NCBI RefSeq assembly: GCF_004682045.1 | Contig: NZ_QUZT01000022.1 | Location: 21,176-85,175, forward strand | Direction of reading: 5' to 3' | From: Pseudomonas nabeulensis | GTDB taxonomy: Bacteria > Pseudomonadota > Gammaproteobacteria > Pseudomonadales > Pseudomonadaceae | Length of the DNA stretch: 64,000 nucleotides | Part shown: piece after piece, positions 52,416 through 62,299 of the stretch | Numbering within the stretch: the first letter of the stretch is position 1 | How the letters are laid out: every line of letters begins with the position of its first letter | Program-made: the position numbers and the translations under genes | Notes under the pieces: model-generated | The model's input: only the letters and a program-made list of their open reading frames with translations | What the model was told of the DNA's origin: nothing | Database searches by the model: none

Positions 52416-53296
52416 ATACCTCAGGTACTTTGCAACACCATCTGGAACCGCTGGGTTTCGGGCTCAGTCAGTTGTTTGTGCTCAACACAGGCAGCCGCCA
52501 CTGGGCTGGCCGCAACGGGCCGTTGCACGATGAGCGGGGACAGCGCCGGCTGGGCAGTATCTTGCGCCCCTCCATGCTGTTGGGTCCCCTCGCCGGGCAA
52601 CACTGGAGCAATGAGGGTGTTAGTTTTTTTTATCAGGCAGCAACACCTGAAGCCAAGCAACTGGCGTTTGTGCAAGCACAACAGCATGCCCACAGCGACG
52701 TGTGCTTTCCCTATCCGCCGCTTGGAGCGCACCGTGAGGAATTCGTCTGCCCGACGAGTTTCTGGGAGTGTGATGATGAACTTGCCGAGCAGTTGAACAT
52801 CGACGAAGCGCACTTTCGCGAACAGTGCGTCACCGTACTGCGCGAGCGTCTCAAGCCCGGGGCGCTGATCCATGACCCCGCATGCTCCACCGGCAAATTG
52901 ATCGCCCATCTGGCCCGGGCACTGCCCCATTGCCTGTGCCTGGGCTCTGACCTTTCAGCCTCGATGATCCGCCACGCGTCGAGACACTACACCGGCGCCA
53001 ACATAGGTTTCAGACAAGCAGATGCCGCCCAGGCAAGCCCTGCCTGCGATGCACTGATAATACGGTTTCTCAACGCCGAGGTGGTCACCCGACGCGATGC
53101 CGAGCATTTGCTGCGCAGTTTGCTCGGAGACCTTAAACCGGGTGGCGTGGCGTTGGTGTTTGGTCACACGCCGGTGCTGCCAGCAGTCTCGTGGGTCGTG
53201 CAAGCGCTGGGCATGACCCTGCAATCCGCGTTGGCATCCAGGCCGGGGCAGCTGGAGCTGTTCCAGTTCTACCTGCTCACTCGCCCGCCAGCATGA
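52412..53296 (+). CDS. SAM-dependent methyltransferase of the RiPP-like cluster
   Basis: The 294-residue protein has a class I methyltransferase domain in its second half. Motif I is LIHDPACSTGKLIAHLARAL at about residue 152, then LGSDLSASMIRHASRHY, FRQADAAQ and LKPGGVALVFGHTP. The first 130 residues (with FVCPTSFWECDDE) do not match a domain I know and may bind the peptide. It overlaps YcaO by ATGA and the hydrolase by ATGA. It likely methylates the modified peptide or a released product. Confidence 0.82.
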   Translation: MNTSGTLQHHLEPLGFGLSQLFVLNTGSRHWAGRNGPLHDERGQRRLGSILRPSMLLGPLAGQHWSNEGVSFFYQAATPEAKQLAFVQAQQHAHSDVCFPYPPLGAHREEFVCPTSFWECDDELAEQLNIDEAHFREQCVTVLRERLKPGALIHDPACSTGKLIAHLARALPHCLCLGSDLSASMIRHASRHYTGANIGFRQADAAQASPACDALIIRFLNAEVVTRRDAEHLLRSLLGDLKPGGVALVFGHTPVLPAVSWVVQALGMTLQSALASRPGQLELFQFYLLTRPPA

Positions 53297-54159
53297 AGAT
53301 CGCGTATCAAAGCGGCTACTTGCCGGTATCCGGCGGCCATGAAGTGTATTGGGAGCGACACGGTCGAGAAGGCGAGCAACCCGTGTTCTTCCTGCACGGT
53401 GGGCCGGGTGGATGCTCAAGCCATGATCACCTGGCCTTTTTTGACCTTGAGCACTTCGACATTGTCCTGTTCGACCAGCGCGGTGGTGGACGCTCAAGAC
53501 CCCACGGCGAGCGACAGAACAACGATACGGCCAGGGTGGTCGAGGATATAGAGGCGTTGCGACAACACTTTGATTTTGCGCAGATCAGCTTACTGGGTGT
53601 GTCCTGGGGCAGTTGGCTGGCCCTGCAATACGCCCGTTGGGCAACGTCGCGGGTCAACCGAATGGTGCTCGCCTCACTCTTCGTGCCCTGCCCCCAACAT
53701 GTAGCAACCTACCATCAGGCGTTGACGCGGTACTTACACACACAAGAATCGACCTCGTTCGAACAACTGTGCCTGGACCTGGGGCGGCCTTGCCAGGCAC
53801 TCGCTCAAAGGGCTGCGATGGCCTGGGCACGCGCCGGTTTGCGGTTAAACCGCCAGTATCTGGACCCCGTGGCGCTGGAACGTTTTATCGATGCCGCCGC
53901 CTTGCGTGCAATCGCAGTGGAACTGCACTACCACCAGGCAGGTTACTTTTTTACCGAGCAGGATCAAGCGCTGCCACTGAGCACCCCGTGCCAGGTGATA
54001 CAAGGCATCGATGACCCCATCGGTTTGGCGAGCCTGCGCTGGTTGCGCCAACGTATCCCCCTGAGCTGCCGGCTCTTGCGGGCCGGACATGACACGTTCA
54101 GCCCCGTACTGCTCAATGCGATTCGCCAGAGCCTCATGCCAATCCAGGGCACACAGTAA
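53293..54159 (+). CDS. Alpha/beta hydrolase, prolyl iminopeptidase-like (S33)
   Basis: The 288-residue serine hydrolase has the S33 oxyanion motif FFLHGGPGG (residues about 32-40), LFDQRGGGRSRPHG and the nucleophile elbow GVSWGS (serine near residue 103). An aspartate in QGIDDPIG and the histidine in RAGHDTF complete the triad. Prolyl iminopeptidases remove N-terminal residues. In this cluster it could trim or release the mature product from the modified peptide. The ATG overlaps the methyltransferase stop. It is the last gene before a strong terminator. Confidence 0.88.
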   Translation: MKIAYQSGYLPVSGGHEVYWERHGREGEQPVFFLHGGPGGCSSHDHLAFFDLEHFDIVLFDQRGGGRSRPHGERQNNDTARVVEDIEALRQHFDFAQISLLGVSWGSWLALQYARWATSRVNRMVLASLFVPCPQHVATYHQALTRYLHTQESTSFEQLCLDLGRPCQALAQRAAMAWARAGLRLNRQYLDPVALERFIDAAALRAIAVELHYHQAGYFFTEQDQALPLSTPCQVIQGIDDPIGLASLRWLRQRIPLSCRLLRAGHDTFSPVLLNAIRQSLMPIQGTQ

Positions 54160-54184
54160 AACGGCACGCTAAGCGTGCCGTTTT
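54158..54184. terminator. Bidirectional terminator
   Basis: A 12-bp perfect stem (AAAACGGCACGC with GCGTGCCGTTTT) with a 3-nt loop overlaps the hydrolase stop. A-run and T-run flank it, so it can terminate both the RiPP-like operon and the converging glycerol-type operon. Confidence 0.9.
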
Positions 54185-54203
54185 ACTTTGCCGTGGGCCT
54201 CAC

Positions 54204-55946
54204 TTACTTACGCGCTGCTTCCCATGACTTAAGCAAGTCACCGTAAGCCACGGTCTCGCCCTTGGGCTTCTCGTTGGCCAATTTCGGCTTCGGCGCACCC
54301 GGCTGGTCGAACCAGTATTGCGCGTCACGCTCTTCGTTCATTTTCGGGCCGCACACCGGTTGCACCTTGGAGCGTTCCAGGCGCGTCATGATGGCGTCTT
54401 GTTCCTTGGCCAGGTTGTCCAGCGCCTGTTGCGGGGTTTTCTCGCCGCTGGCGGCAGCGGCGATGTTGCTCCACCACAGTTGCGCCAGGCGCGGGTAGTC
54501 CGGCACGTTGGTGCCGGTAGGCGACCATTGCAGGCGGGCCGGGCTGCGGTAGAACTCCACCAGGCCACCCAGTTTCGGCGCCATGTCGGTCATGGCCTGG
54601 GAGTTGATGTCGGACTCACGAATCGGCGTCAGGCCAACGATGGTTTTCTTCAGCGACACGGTTTTCGAGGTCACGAATTGCGCGTAAAGCCAGGCCGCGA
54701 GTTTCTGTTTCTCCGGGGTGGATTTGAGGAAGGTCCAGGAGCCTACGTCCTGATAACCCTTCTTCATACCGTCTTCCCAGTAAGGCCCTACAGGCGACGG
54801 CGCCATGCGCCATTTCGGCGTGCCGTCGGCATTCACCACCGGCAGGCCCGGCTTGACCATGTCAGCGGTAAACGCGGTGTACCAGAAGATCTGCTGGGCG
54901 ATATTGCCCTGGGACGGCACCGGGCCGGATTCGGAGAAGGTCATGCCCGCCGCTTCCGGTGGTGCGTAGGCCTTCATCCAGTCCACGTATTTCTGTGTCG
55001 CAAACACCGCGGCCGGGCCGTTGGTGTCGCCGCCACGAGTGACGCTGGAGCCAACCGGGTGGCAGTCCTCTACGCGAATGCCCCACTCGTCCACCGGCAA
55101 GCCGTTGGGCAACCCTTTGTCGCCGCCGCCGGCCATGGAGAACCACGCATCGGTGAAACGCCAACCCAGGGACGGGTCTTTCTTGCCGTAGTCCATATGC
55201 CCATAAACGCGTTTGCCGTCGATTTCCTTGACGTCTTCGCTGAAGAATTTGGCGATGTCCTCGTAGGCCGACCAGTTCACCGGCACACCGAGCTCATAGC
55301 CATACTTTTCCTTGAACTTGGCTTTGAGGTCCGCACGCTCGAACCAGTCGGCGCGGAACCAGTAGAGGTTGGCGAACTGCTGGTCGGGCAATTGGTAAAT
55401 CTTGCCGTCCGGCGCGGTGGTGAAGGAGATGCCGATAAAGTCCTTGATGTCCAGGGTCGGCGAGGTGAAGTTCTTGCCCTCGTTGGCCATCAAATCGGTG
55501 ATGGATTCGGTCTTGCCGTAGCGAAAGTGCGTACCGATCAAGTCGGAATCGTTGACCCAGCCGTCATAGATGTTCTTGTCGGACTGCATCTGGGTTTGCA
55601 GCTTCTCCACCACATCGCCTTCCTGCAACAGGTCGTGGGTCAGCTTGATGCCGGTGATTTCGCTGAAGGCCTTGGCCAGCACCTTGGATTCGTACTCGTG
55701 GGTGGTGAGGGTTTCCGACACCACGTTGATCTTCATCCCACGGAACGGTTCGGACGCCTTGATAAACCACTTGAGTTCCTCAAGCTGCTGTTCGGCCGTG
55801 AGGGTGGACGGTTTGAATTCGCTGCCGATCCATTTTTTTGCGGCATCTTCATACGCATCGGCCCAGGCCGAAGCGCTCAAACCGCTGAGGGCCATAACGG
55901 CGGCCAATGAAATGCTATGTCGCAGCTTATTGTTCTTATTCAACAT
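54204..55946 (-). CDS. glpV: Glycerol-type ABC transporter substrate-binding protein
   Basis: The 580-residue periplasmic binding protein has a Sec signal (KLRHSISLAAVMALSGLSAS, cleavage after AWA) and a long type 1 sugar-binding fold. It starts AYEDAAKKWIGSEF and includes KINVVSETLTTHEYESKVLA, GKIYQLPDQQFANLYWFRADW and SWTFLKSTPEKQKLAAWLYAQF. Length and sequence fit GlpV of the GlpSTPQUV glycerol importer first described in rhizobia. AGGAGG lies 5 nt before the ATG. It is the last of six genes and would feed glycerol or a related polyol to the membrane complex. Confidence 0.85.
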   Translation of the reverse strand: MLNKNNKLRHSISLAAVMALSGLSASAWADAYEDAAKKWIGSEFKPSTLTAEQQLEELKWFIKASEPFRGMKINVVSETLTTHEYESKVLAKAFSEITGIKLTHDLLQEGDVVEKLQTQMQSDKNIYDGWVNDSDLIGTHFRYGKTESITDLMANEGKNFTSPTLDIKDFIGISFTTAPDGKIYQLPDQQFANLYWFRADWFERADLKAKFKEKYGYELGVPVNWSAYEDIAKFFSEDVKEIDGKRVYGHMDYGKKDPSLGWRFTDAWFSMAGGGDKGLPNGLPVDEWGIRVEDCHPVGSSVTRGGDTNGPAAVFATQKYVDWMKAYAPPEAAGMTFSESGPVPSQGNIAQQIFWYTAFTADMVKPGLPVVNADGTPKWRMAPSPVGPYWEDGMKKGYQDVGSWTFLKSTPEKQKLAAWLYAQFVTSKTVSLKKTIVGLTPIRESDINSQAMTDMAPKLGGLVEFYRSPARLQWSPTGTNVPDYPRLAQLWWSNIAAAASGEKTPQQALDNLAKEQDAIMTRLERSKVQPVCGPKMNEERDAQYWFDQPGAPKPKLANEKPKGETVAYGDLLKSWEAARK

Positions 55947-55978
55947 AGAGACCTCCTGGTTGTTTATTCATAAGGGCA

Positions 55979-56254
55979 CTAGCCCCAGCGCATCACACAC
56001 AACAGCCACACCAGGGACAGCGCAGTCGCCACCCAGATGCTCCAGCCGGTGGCGCCGATGACCAGCAAATGCAGGTAGGCGCTGCCGAGAAGACCGATAA
56101 ACAAGCGATCACCACGGGTGGTGCTGATCGGTAAAAAGCCGCGCCGAGGGATGCTCGGCGAACGCAGCTCCCAGGTGGTCATGCCCACCAGCAACAGGGC
56201 GATAGCCGCGAAGAACAGCGCAGTGGGGGTGGTCCAGGCCATCCATTCCATCAT
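55979..56254 (-). CDS. glpU: DUF2160 small membrane protein
   Basis: The 91-residue protein has two or three membrane helices (ALFFAAIALLLVGMTTWEL, LLGSAYLHLLVIGATGW, VATALSLVWLLCVMRWG). It matches the small DUF2160 protein found between the permease and binding-protein genes of Glp-type importers (GlpU). Its role is unknown; it may stabilise the permeases. Two adjacent ATG codons, 56254 and 56251, follow AAGGAG; the second has the better spacing. Confidence 0.85.
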   Translation of the reverse strand: MMEWMAWTTPTALFFAAIALLLVGMTTWELRSPSIPRRGFLPISTTRGDRLFIGLLGSAYLHLLVIGATGWSIWVATALSLVWLLCVMRWG

Positions 56255-56261
56255 CGACTCC

Positions 56262-57062
<801 letters not shown>

Positions 57063-57072
57063 GTTGGCGGCC

Positions 57073-57939
57073 TCAGCGGTTGGCGTCGGAGTGGGTCATG
57101 GCGGTGTAGAACAGCCAGGACACCAACAGGATGATCAGGAAATACACCAGGGAAAACGCCGCTGCCGGGCCCAGGTCGAATTGACCTACAGCCATCTGGG
57201 TCAGCGTCTGACTCAAGAAGGTGGTGGCGTTACCCGGTCCGCCCCCCGTGAGAACGAAAGGCTCGGTGTAGATCATGAAGCTGTCCATAAAGCGCAGCAT
57301 CACCGCGATCAGCAGCACGCTCTTCATCTTCGGCAACTGGATATGTCGGAATACCGCCCAGGCCGATGCACGATCGATCCGCGCCGCCTGGTAGTACACA
57401 TCCGGAATGGCCCGTAGTCCCGAGTAGCACAGCAGCGCTACCAAAGACGTCCAATGCCACACGTCCATGACCAGCACCGTGACCCAGGCGTCCATGGTGT
57501 TGGCCGCGTAGTTGTAGCTGACACCCAGTGCATTGAGCGTTGAACCGAGCAACCCGATATCGGCACGGCCAAAGATCTGCCAGATAGTGCCGACTACGTT
57601 CCACGGAATCAGCAGTGGAATCGCGAGAATGATCAGTACCAGCGACGACCAGCGGCCCTTGGTCGGCATGGTCAGGGCGATGGCGATGCCCAAGGGGATT
57701 TCGATCAGCAGCACACAGGCCGAATAGATGAACTGGCGCATCAATGAGTCGTGCAGGCGCGGGTCGAGCAGCACCTGCTTGTACCAGTCCGCGCCGACGA
57801 AGTAGCGGCTGGACTGGTCGAAGATGTCCTGCACCGAGTAGTTGACCACGGTCATCATCGGGATCACCGCACTGAATGCCACCAGCAAAAACACCGGCAA
57901 CACCAGCCACCAGGCCTTGTTGTTCTGCACCTTGTTCAT
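57073..57939 (-). CDS. glpP: ABC permease, GlpP-like
   Basis: The 288-residue MalF-type permease starts MNKVQNNKAWWLVLPVFLLV and has the helix set and EAA-like loop VYYQAARIDRASAWAVFRHIQLPKM of sugar permeases. The ATG at 57939 overlaps the stop of the glpT-type gene (ATGA); the frame further upstream lies within that gene. Confidence 0.9.
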   Translation of the reverse strand: MNKVQNNKAWWLVLPVFLLVAFSAVIPMMTVVNYSVQDIFDQSSRYFVGADWYKQVLLDPRLHDSLMRQFIYSACVLLIEIPLGIAIALTMPTKGRWSSLVLIILAIPLLIPWNVVGTIWQIFGRADIGLLGSTLNALGVSYNYAANTMDAWVTVLVMDVWHWTSLVALLCYSGLRAIPDVYYQAARIDRASAWAVFRHIQLPKMKSVLLIAVMLRFMDSFMIYTEPFVLTGGGPGNATTFLSQTLTQMAVGQFDLGPAAAFSLVYFLIILLVSWLFYTAMTHSDANR

Positions 57940-59033
57940 GGCTGCACCTCCAGCAGGTAGTCGTCGGCGTAGAGCATCAGCCATTGCGCAGGGAAGCTGA
58001 TGGACGCCTTGCCCTCAGGCACCGGTTTGTCTTCGGCCAAACGCACCTTGAGCGGTGCGCCGTCGAGGTTGAGGGTCATGATCTTGTAGGTGCCAAGGTC
58101 TTCCACATGTGCGACGTCGGCGTGCAGGGCGTCAGGGTTGGCCTCGTCCCACACGTGGATAAATTCTGGACGGATGCCCACCTGGAGTCTTTGGTAGTCA
58201 GTGCTGGCAATCCGTTGCTGCATCGCCTCGGGTAACGGCAGATGGGTGCCGGCAAACCGCACCCCGCCCGCCTCGGCCTGCACCTCGATCAGATTCATCC
58301 CTGGGCTGCCGATGAAATAGCCGACAAAGGTGTGGCTCGGGCGTTCGAACAATTCGCGGGGTGTGCCGAACTGTACGATCTGCCCGCCGTACATCACCGC
58401 GATCTTGTCGGCGAAAGTGGAGGCCTCCAACTGGTCGTGGGTGACGTAGACCATGGTGATATTGAATTGCTCGTGGATCTGCTTGAGCTTGCGCCGCAGT
58501 TTCCACTTGAGGTGCGGGTCGATCACCGTCAGCGGTTCATCGAACAGGATCGCCGACACGTCGTCGCGCACCAGGCCTCGGCCCATGGAGACTTTCTGTT
58601 TTTCGTCGGCGGTGAGGTTGCGGGCTTTTTTGGTCAGCAGGTTTTGCAGGTCGAGGACTTCGGCAATTTCCTGCACCTTGCTGTGGATTTTCGCCTCGGC
58701 CATGCCCTGGTTTCTGAGAGGGAATGCCAGGTTGTCGAACACGGTCATGGTGTCGTACACCACCGGGAACTGGAACACCTGGGCGATATTGCGTTTTTCC
58801 GGGGTGAGGTCGTTGACCACTTGGGTGTCGAACAGCACCTGGCCTTCGGACGGGCTAAGCAAGCCGGAGATAATATTGAGCAAGGTCGACTTGCCGCAGC
58901 CAGAAGGGCCGAGCAACGCATACGCCCCGCCCTGCTCCCAGATATGGTTCATTGCCCGAATCGCGTAGTCCTCTGGGCCGCTCGGTGTAGGGCTGTAGCT
59001 ATGGGCCAGGTTCTGCAAATGGATCTCGGCCAT
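57936..59033 (-). CDS. glpT: ABC ATP-binding protein, GlpT-like
   Basis: The 365-residue ATPase has Walker A GPSGCGKST, Q-loop QVFQFPVVYDTM and Walker B AILFDEPLTVID, with a C-terminal TOBE region. The usual LSGGQ signature is altered to NLTADEKQKVSMGRGL, a feature of the GlpT-type subunit. The two ATPases of this importer thus form an asymmetric pair. ATG and the previous stop share one base. Confidence 0.87.
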   Translation of the reverse strand: MAEIHLQNLAHSYSPTPSGPEDYAIRAMNHIWEQGGAYALLGPSGCGKSTLLNIISGLLSPSEGQVLFDTQVVNDLTPEKRNIAQVFQFPVVYDTMTVFDNLAFPLRNQGMAEAKIHSKVQEIAEVLDLQNLLTKKARNLTADEKQKVSMGRGLVRDDVSAILFDEPLTVIDPHLKWKLRRKLKQIHEQFNITMVYVTHDQLEASTFADKIAVMYGGQIVQFGTPRELFERPSHTFVGYFIGSPGMNLIEVQAEAGGVRFAGTHLPLPEAMQQRIASTDYQRLQVGIRPEFIHVWDEANPDALHADVAHVEDLGTYKIMTLNLDGAPLKVRLAEDKPVPEGKASISFPAQWLMLYADDYLLEVQP

Positions 59034-60127
59034 CAGGCAACCCTCGCGACACGCCGGCCGGGGGCCTGGACCAAACGGCCCTGGCCATCGAACACAAACA
59101 GTTTATGGGTGGGGATATACACGCGGATCGGCGCGTCGACGTCGTACTCGTGCACCCCCGGCAGGTGCAGCACCAGCAGAAAGTGCTCGCTGCGCACATG
59201 CAGGAAGGTTTCCGAGCCGCTGATCTCAGCGACTTCCACGGTGACGGCCAGCTCCAGGTCATCGTCGTTGCTGGGCACCAGGCTGATATGGCTCGGGCGC
59301 ACGCCAAAGCGGAATTCGCCCTCGCCGATGGGGCGCAAATCCACGTTCAGCGGAAAGTGCACAAAATTGGCGAAGCTCACTTCATTGCCACTGATCCGCC
59401 CCGGCATCAGGTTGATCGGCGGCTCGGAGAACAACTCGGCGGCCAATACCGTCTGCGGCTGGTGATACACCTCGGCGGCCTTGCCACTCTGGATCACCCG
59501 GCCTTCGTGGAGAATGGTGGTGGTGCCACCCAGGGCCAGGGCCTCGTTGGGCTCGGTGGTGGCATAGATGGCGATGGTATGGCGCGCCTTGAACAGTTCG
59601 CGCATTTCCTGACGCAGCTCTTCGCGCAGTTTGTAGTCCAGGTTCACCAGGGGTTCATCGAACAGAATCAGTTCGGCGTCTTTCACCAGGGCGCGGGCCA
59701 TGGCCGTGCGTTGCTGCTGGCCACCGGACAACTCCAACGGATGGCGTTGCAGGAATTTCTCGATACGCAGCATCCTGGCGGTTTCCAGCACCTTGCTCTG
59801 GATAACCTCGTTGGACACACCGGCCTGGCGCAACGGCGAAGCGATGTTTTCGAAGACGGTCATGGTGGGGTAGTTGATGAACTGCTGATACACCATCGAC
59901 ACATTGCGCAGGCGCACCGGTTTTTGCGTGACATCCACGCCGTTCATCAGGATGCGGCCACTGTCGGGCTTGTCCAGGCCGGCCATCAGGCGCATCAGGC
60001 TGGTCTTGCCGGACAGGGTGCGGCCGAGCAATACGTTGAAGGAACCGGCTTCGAAACGCAGGGTGGCGTCGTCGATCCAGGTTTGCCCTTCGACGACGCG
60101 GGAGACATGTTCCAGGGTCAATGACAT
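59033..60127 (-). CDS. glpS: ABC ATP-binding protein, GlpS-like
   Basis: The 364-residue ATPase starts MSLTLEHVSRVVEGQTWIDD. Its phosphate-binding loop reads LLGRTLSGKTSLMRLMAGLD, slightly unlike the standard GPSGCGKST. The signature [15 protein letters not shown] and Walker B LILFDEPLVNLD are normal. It complements the partner ATPase, whose Walker A is normal and signature degenerate, so each composite site may differ in activity. It is the first gene of the operon, with a sigma-54-type promoter 47-61 nt upstream. Confidence 0.87.
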   Translation of the reverse strand: MSLTLEHVSRVVEGQTWIDDATLRFEAGSFNVLLGRTLSGKTSLMRLMAGLDKPDSGRILMNGVDVTQKPVRLRNVSMVYQQFINYPTMTVFENIASPLRQAGVSNEVIQSKVLETARMLRIEKFLQRHPLELSGGQQQRTAMARALVKDAELILFDEPLVNLDYKLREELRQEMRELFKARHTIAIYATTEPNEALALGGTTTILHEGRVIQSGKAAEVYHQPQTVLAAELFSEPPINLMPGRISGNEVSFANFVHFPLNVDLRPIGEGEFRFGVRPSHISLVPSNDDDLELAVTVEVAEISGSETFLHVRSEHFLLVLHLPGVHEYDVDAPIRVYIPTHKLFVFDGQGRLVQAPGRRVARVA

Positions 60128-60173
60128 GACACGACCTTTTTTATTATTGGAATGAATCTGGCCAGGTGTCGGA

Positions 60174-60188
60174 GCGAGTTTCGTGCCA
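60174..60188 (-). promoter_or_regulatory. Sigma-54 promoter of the glp-type operon
   Basis: On the minus strand the sequence reads TGGCACGAAACTCGC. This gives a perfect -24 TGGCAC, a -12 TCGC in place of TTGC, and the required GG-N10-GC spacing. It is 47 nt upstream of the glpS start and faces the divergent sigma-54 activator gene. Confidence 0.7.
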
Positions 60189-60230
60189 AAACGGCAAGCG
60201 GTTGATGCGTAAGGAAATGGGGTGAATGGC

Positions 60231-60294
60231 GTGTTCGGGAATGAACACTCTGGGTGAACAACTGAACAGTTCGGGGGTTGACAATGAACAGTTC
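60231..60294. promoter_or_regulatory. Upstream activator sites for the AcoR-like protein
   Basis: Three inverted repeats of GTTC/GAAC lie 43-106 bp upstream of the -24 element: GTGTTC-N6-GAACAC (60231-60248), GAACAGTTC (60264-60272) and GAACAGTTC (60286-60294). The last two are 22 bp apart, two helical turns, as expected for enhancer sites. Confidence 0.6.
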
Positions 60295-60339
60295 TGAACA
60301 ACACTCTTCTGACTCGGTTGCCCAGACAACAGAGGGCAA

Positions 60340-60430
60340 ATGTGGGAGGGGGCTTGCCCCCGATAGCTGTGTGTCAGTCAATACATCTGTCACTGACCTA
60401 CCGCTATCGGGGGCAAGCCCCCTCCCACAT
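60340..60430. repeat. REPIN
   Basis: Inverted ATGTGGGAGGGGGCTTGCCC arms surround a short middle, between the activator sites and the activator gene. With the sigma-54 elements it accounts for most of the 60128-60493 gap. Confidence 0.9.
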
Positions 60431-60493
60431 TGGAGCGATGTCCGACAGTAAAATTGTGCAGTACCCCATAACAATAAAAACGCAGGTCACCCC

Positions 60494-62299
60494 ATGGCCG
60501 AACCACTGTCTCACGACACCCTTATCCAGGAATCCTGGCGCCGCTGCCGCGCCTTTGGCCTGGATCACCAAAGCGCCCCCAGCTTCGATCAGCTCCCCGC
60601 CGAAGGCATCAGCCAACTGCTGGAAAGCCAACACTCCCTGGTACAGACCACCCACCAAGAAGTGCTGCCCTACTACGAAAATATCCTGAGCAATTCCAAC
60701 TGCCTGATCATGCTGGCCGACAATCAGGGCCAGGTGCTGACCTCGTGGGGCACGCAACGCTTTATCGAGCCCAAACTGGCCCGTGGTTTTCACCCCGGCG
60801 CCAGTTGGCGGGAGCGTTCCAGCGGCACCAATGCCATTGGCACCGCGCTGGCCTGCGCCCAGGCGGTGCATATCGAACACGATGAACACTTCCTCAAGGC
60901 CAACCGCTTCATGACCGGTTCGGCAGCGCCGATCTTCGATGCCCAGCGCGAGATCATTGCGGTGCTGGACGTGTCCAGCGACAGCTACCTGCCGCCCTCC
61001 CACACCCTGGGCATGGTCAAGATGATGAGCCAGACCGTGGAGAACCGGCTGATCCTCAACCTGTTTCGCGGCGAGCATTTCCAGCTGACGTTCAATACCG
61101 GTCTGAGCAACCTCGACAGTCAATGGGCAGGTCTGTTGATTTTTGATGAGAGCGGCCAGGTGCTGTCGGCCAATCGCCGTGCCGACAACCTGCTGGGCAT
61201 CAGCCTGTCGCGGGTGATGATCGACCGTTTGTTCAAGGTGTCGCTGCTGGAGTTGCTGAACCAGCCGGAGGGTTTGCCGTTTTCATTGCAGGCGGCGGGA
61301 CGCAATCGGTTCCAGTGCCTGTTGAAGCGGCCCAAGCAAATGCCCGTGCAGGCGCGCGTCTTCAGTGAGCCGCCCAAAGCCCCTTCGATTGGCCTCAAGA
61401 CCTTGCACTTCGGCGATGTCCGTGTAGAAAAAGCCGTGCGCCAGGCCGAGCGCCTGCTGGAAAAAGACATCCCGTTGTTGATCCACGGCGAAACCGGCGT
61501 GGGTAAAGAAGTGTTTGTCAAAGCCTTGCACCAGGCCAGCTCCCGCAGCCGACAGGCCTTTATCGCGGTGAACTGTGCGGCGATTCCGGCGGAGTTGGTG
61601 GAATCGGAACTGTTCGGCTATGAAAAAGGCGCGTTCACCGGGGCCAATCAGAAAGGCAGCATCGGCCTGATCCGCAAGGCCGACAAGGGCACGCTGTTTC
61701 TCGACGAGATTGGCGATATGCCGCTGCCGACCCAGGCACGGCTATTGCGCGTGCTGCAGGAGCGTTGTGTGCAGCCGGTAGGCAGCAGTGAGTTGTTCCC
61801 AGTAGATTTGCGCATTATCTCGGCCACCAATCGCGCGCTGCGCGAACAGGTGCAGGCCGGGCGTTTTCGTGAGGATTTGTACTACCGCATCGGCGGCCTG
61901 ACTCTGGAGCTGCCGCCCCTGCGCGAGCGCACCGACAAACGGGCACTGTTCCAGCAACTGTGGCAGCAGCACCGCGAGCCCACCCAATGGGCGGGTTTGA
62001 GTGCTGAGGTGCTGGCGCTGTTCGAACAGCATCCGTGGCCAGGCAATCTGCGTCAGGTCAGCAGTGTCTTGCAGGTGGCCCTGGCCATGGCCGAGGAGCA
62101 ACCGATCCGTCCGGAGCATTTGCCGGATGATTTCTTTGTGGATTTGAAGGACGCTGCACCGCTGCCGCCCCGTGAAGAGCTGGACGACAACATCGACCTG
62201 AACCAGCGCTTGAAGGCCGCTGGCGGAAATATCTCCCACCTGGCACGTGAGTTGGGCGTCAGCCGCAACACGCTGTACAAGCGGCTGCGCCAGCCTTAG
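60494..62299 (+). CDS. AcoR-like sigma-54-dependent Fis-family activator
   Basis: The 601-residue activator has an N-terminal GAF region (HSLVQTTHQEVLPYYENILS, PGASWRERSSGTNAIGTALA), a PAS-like part (GLLIFDESGQVLSANRRADN), the AAA+ domain with Walker A GETGVGKEVF and a C-terminal Fis HTH (NISHLARELGVSRNTLYKRLRQ). The sigma-54-contacting loop reads ESELFGYEKGAFTGA, with the GAFTGA motif intact. It belongs to the group that activates acetoin, alcohol and glycerol genes. It is divergent from the glp-type operon and almost surely activates it from the GAAC/GTTC sites. Its stop overlaps the fecR-like stop by 4 nt. Confidence 0.93.
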   Translation: MAEPLSHDTLIQESWRRCRAFGLDHQSAPSFDQLPAEGISQLLESQHSLVQTTHQEVLPYYENILSNSNCLIMLADNQGQVLTSWGTQRFIEPKLARGFHPGASWRERSSGTNAIGTALACAQAVHIEHDEHFLKANRFMTGSAAPIFDAQREIIAVLDVSSDSYLPPSHTLGMVKMMSQTVENRLILNLFRGEHFQLTFNTGLSNLDSQWAGLLIFDESGQVLSANRRADNLLGISLSRVMIDRLFKVSLLELLNQPEGLPFSLQAAGRNRFQCLLKRPKQMPVQARVFSEPPKAPSIGLKTLHFGDVRVEKAVRQAERLLEKDIPLLIHGETGVGKEVFVKALHQASSRSRQAFIAVNCAAIPAELVESELFGYEKGAFTGANQKGSIGLIRKADKGTLFLDEIGDMPLPTQARLLRVLQERCVQPVGSSELFPVDLRIISATNRALREQVQAGRFREDLYYRIGGLTLELPPLRERTDKRALFQQLWQQHREPTQWAGLSAEVLALFEQHPWPGNLRQVSSVLQVALAMAEEQPIRPEHLPDDFFVDLKDAAPLPPREELDDNIDLNQRLKAAGGNISHLARELGVSRNTLYKRLRQP

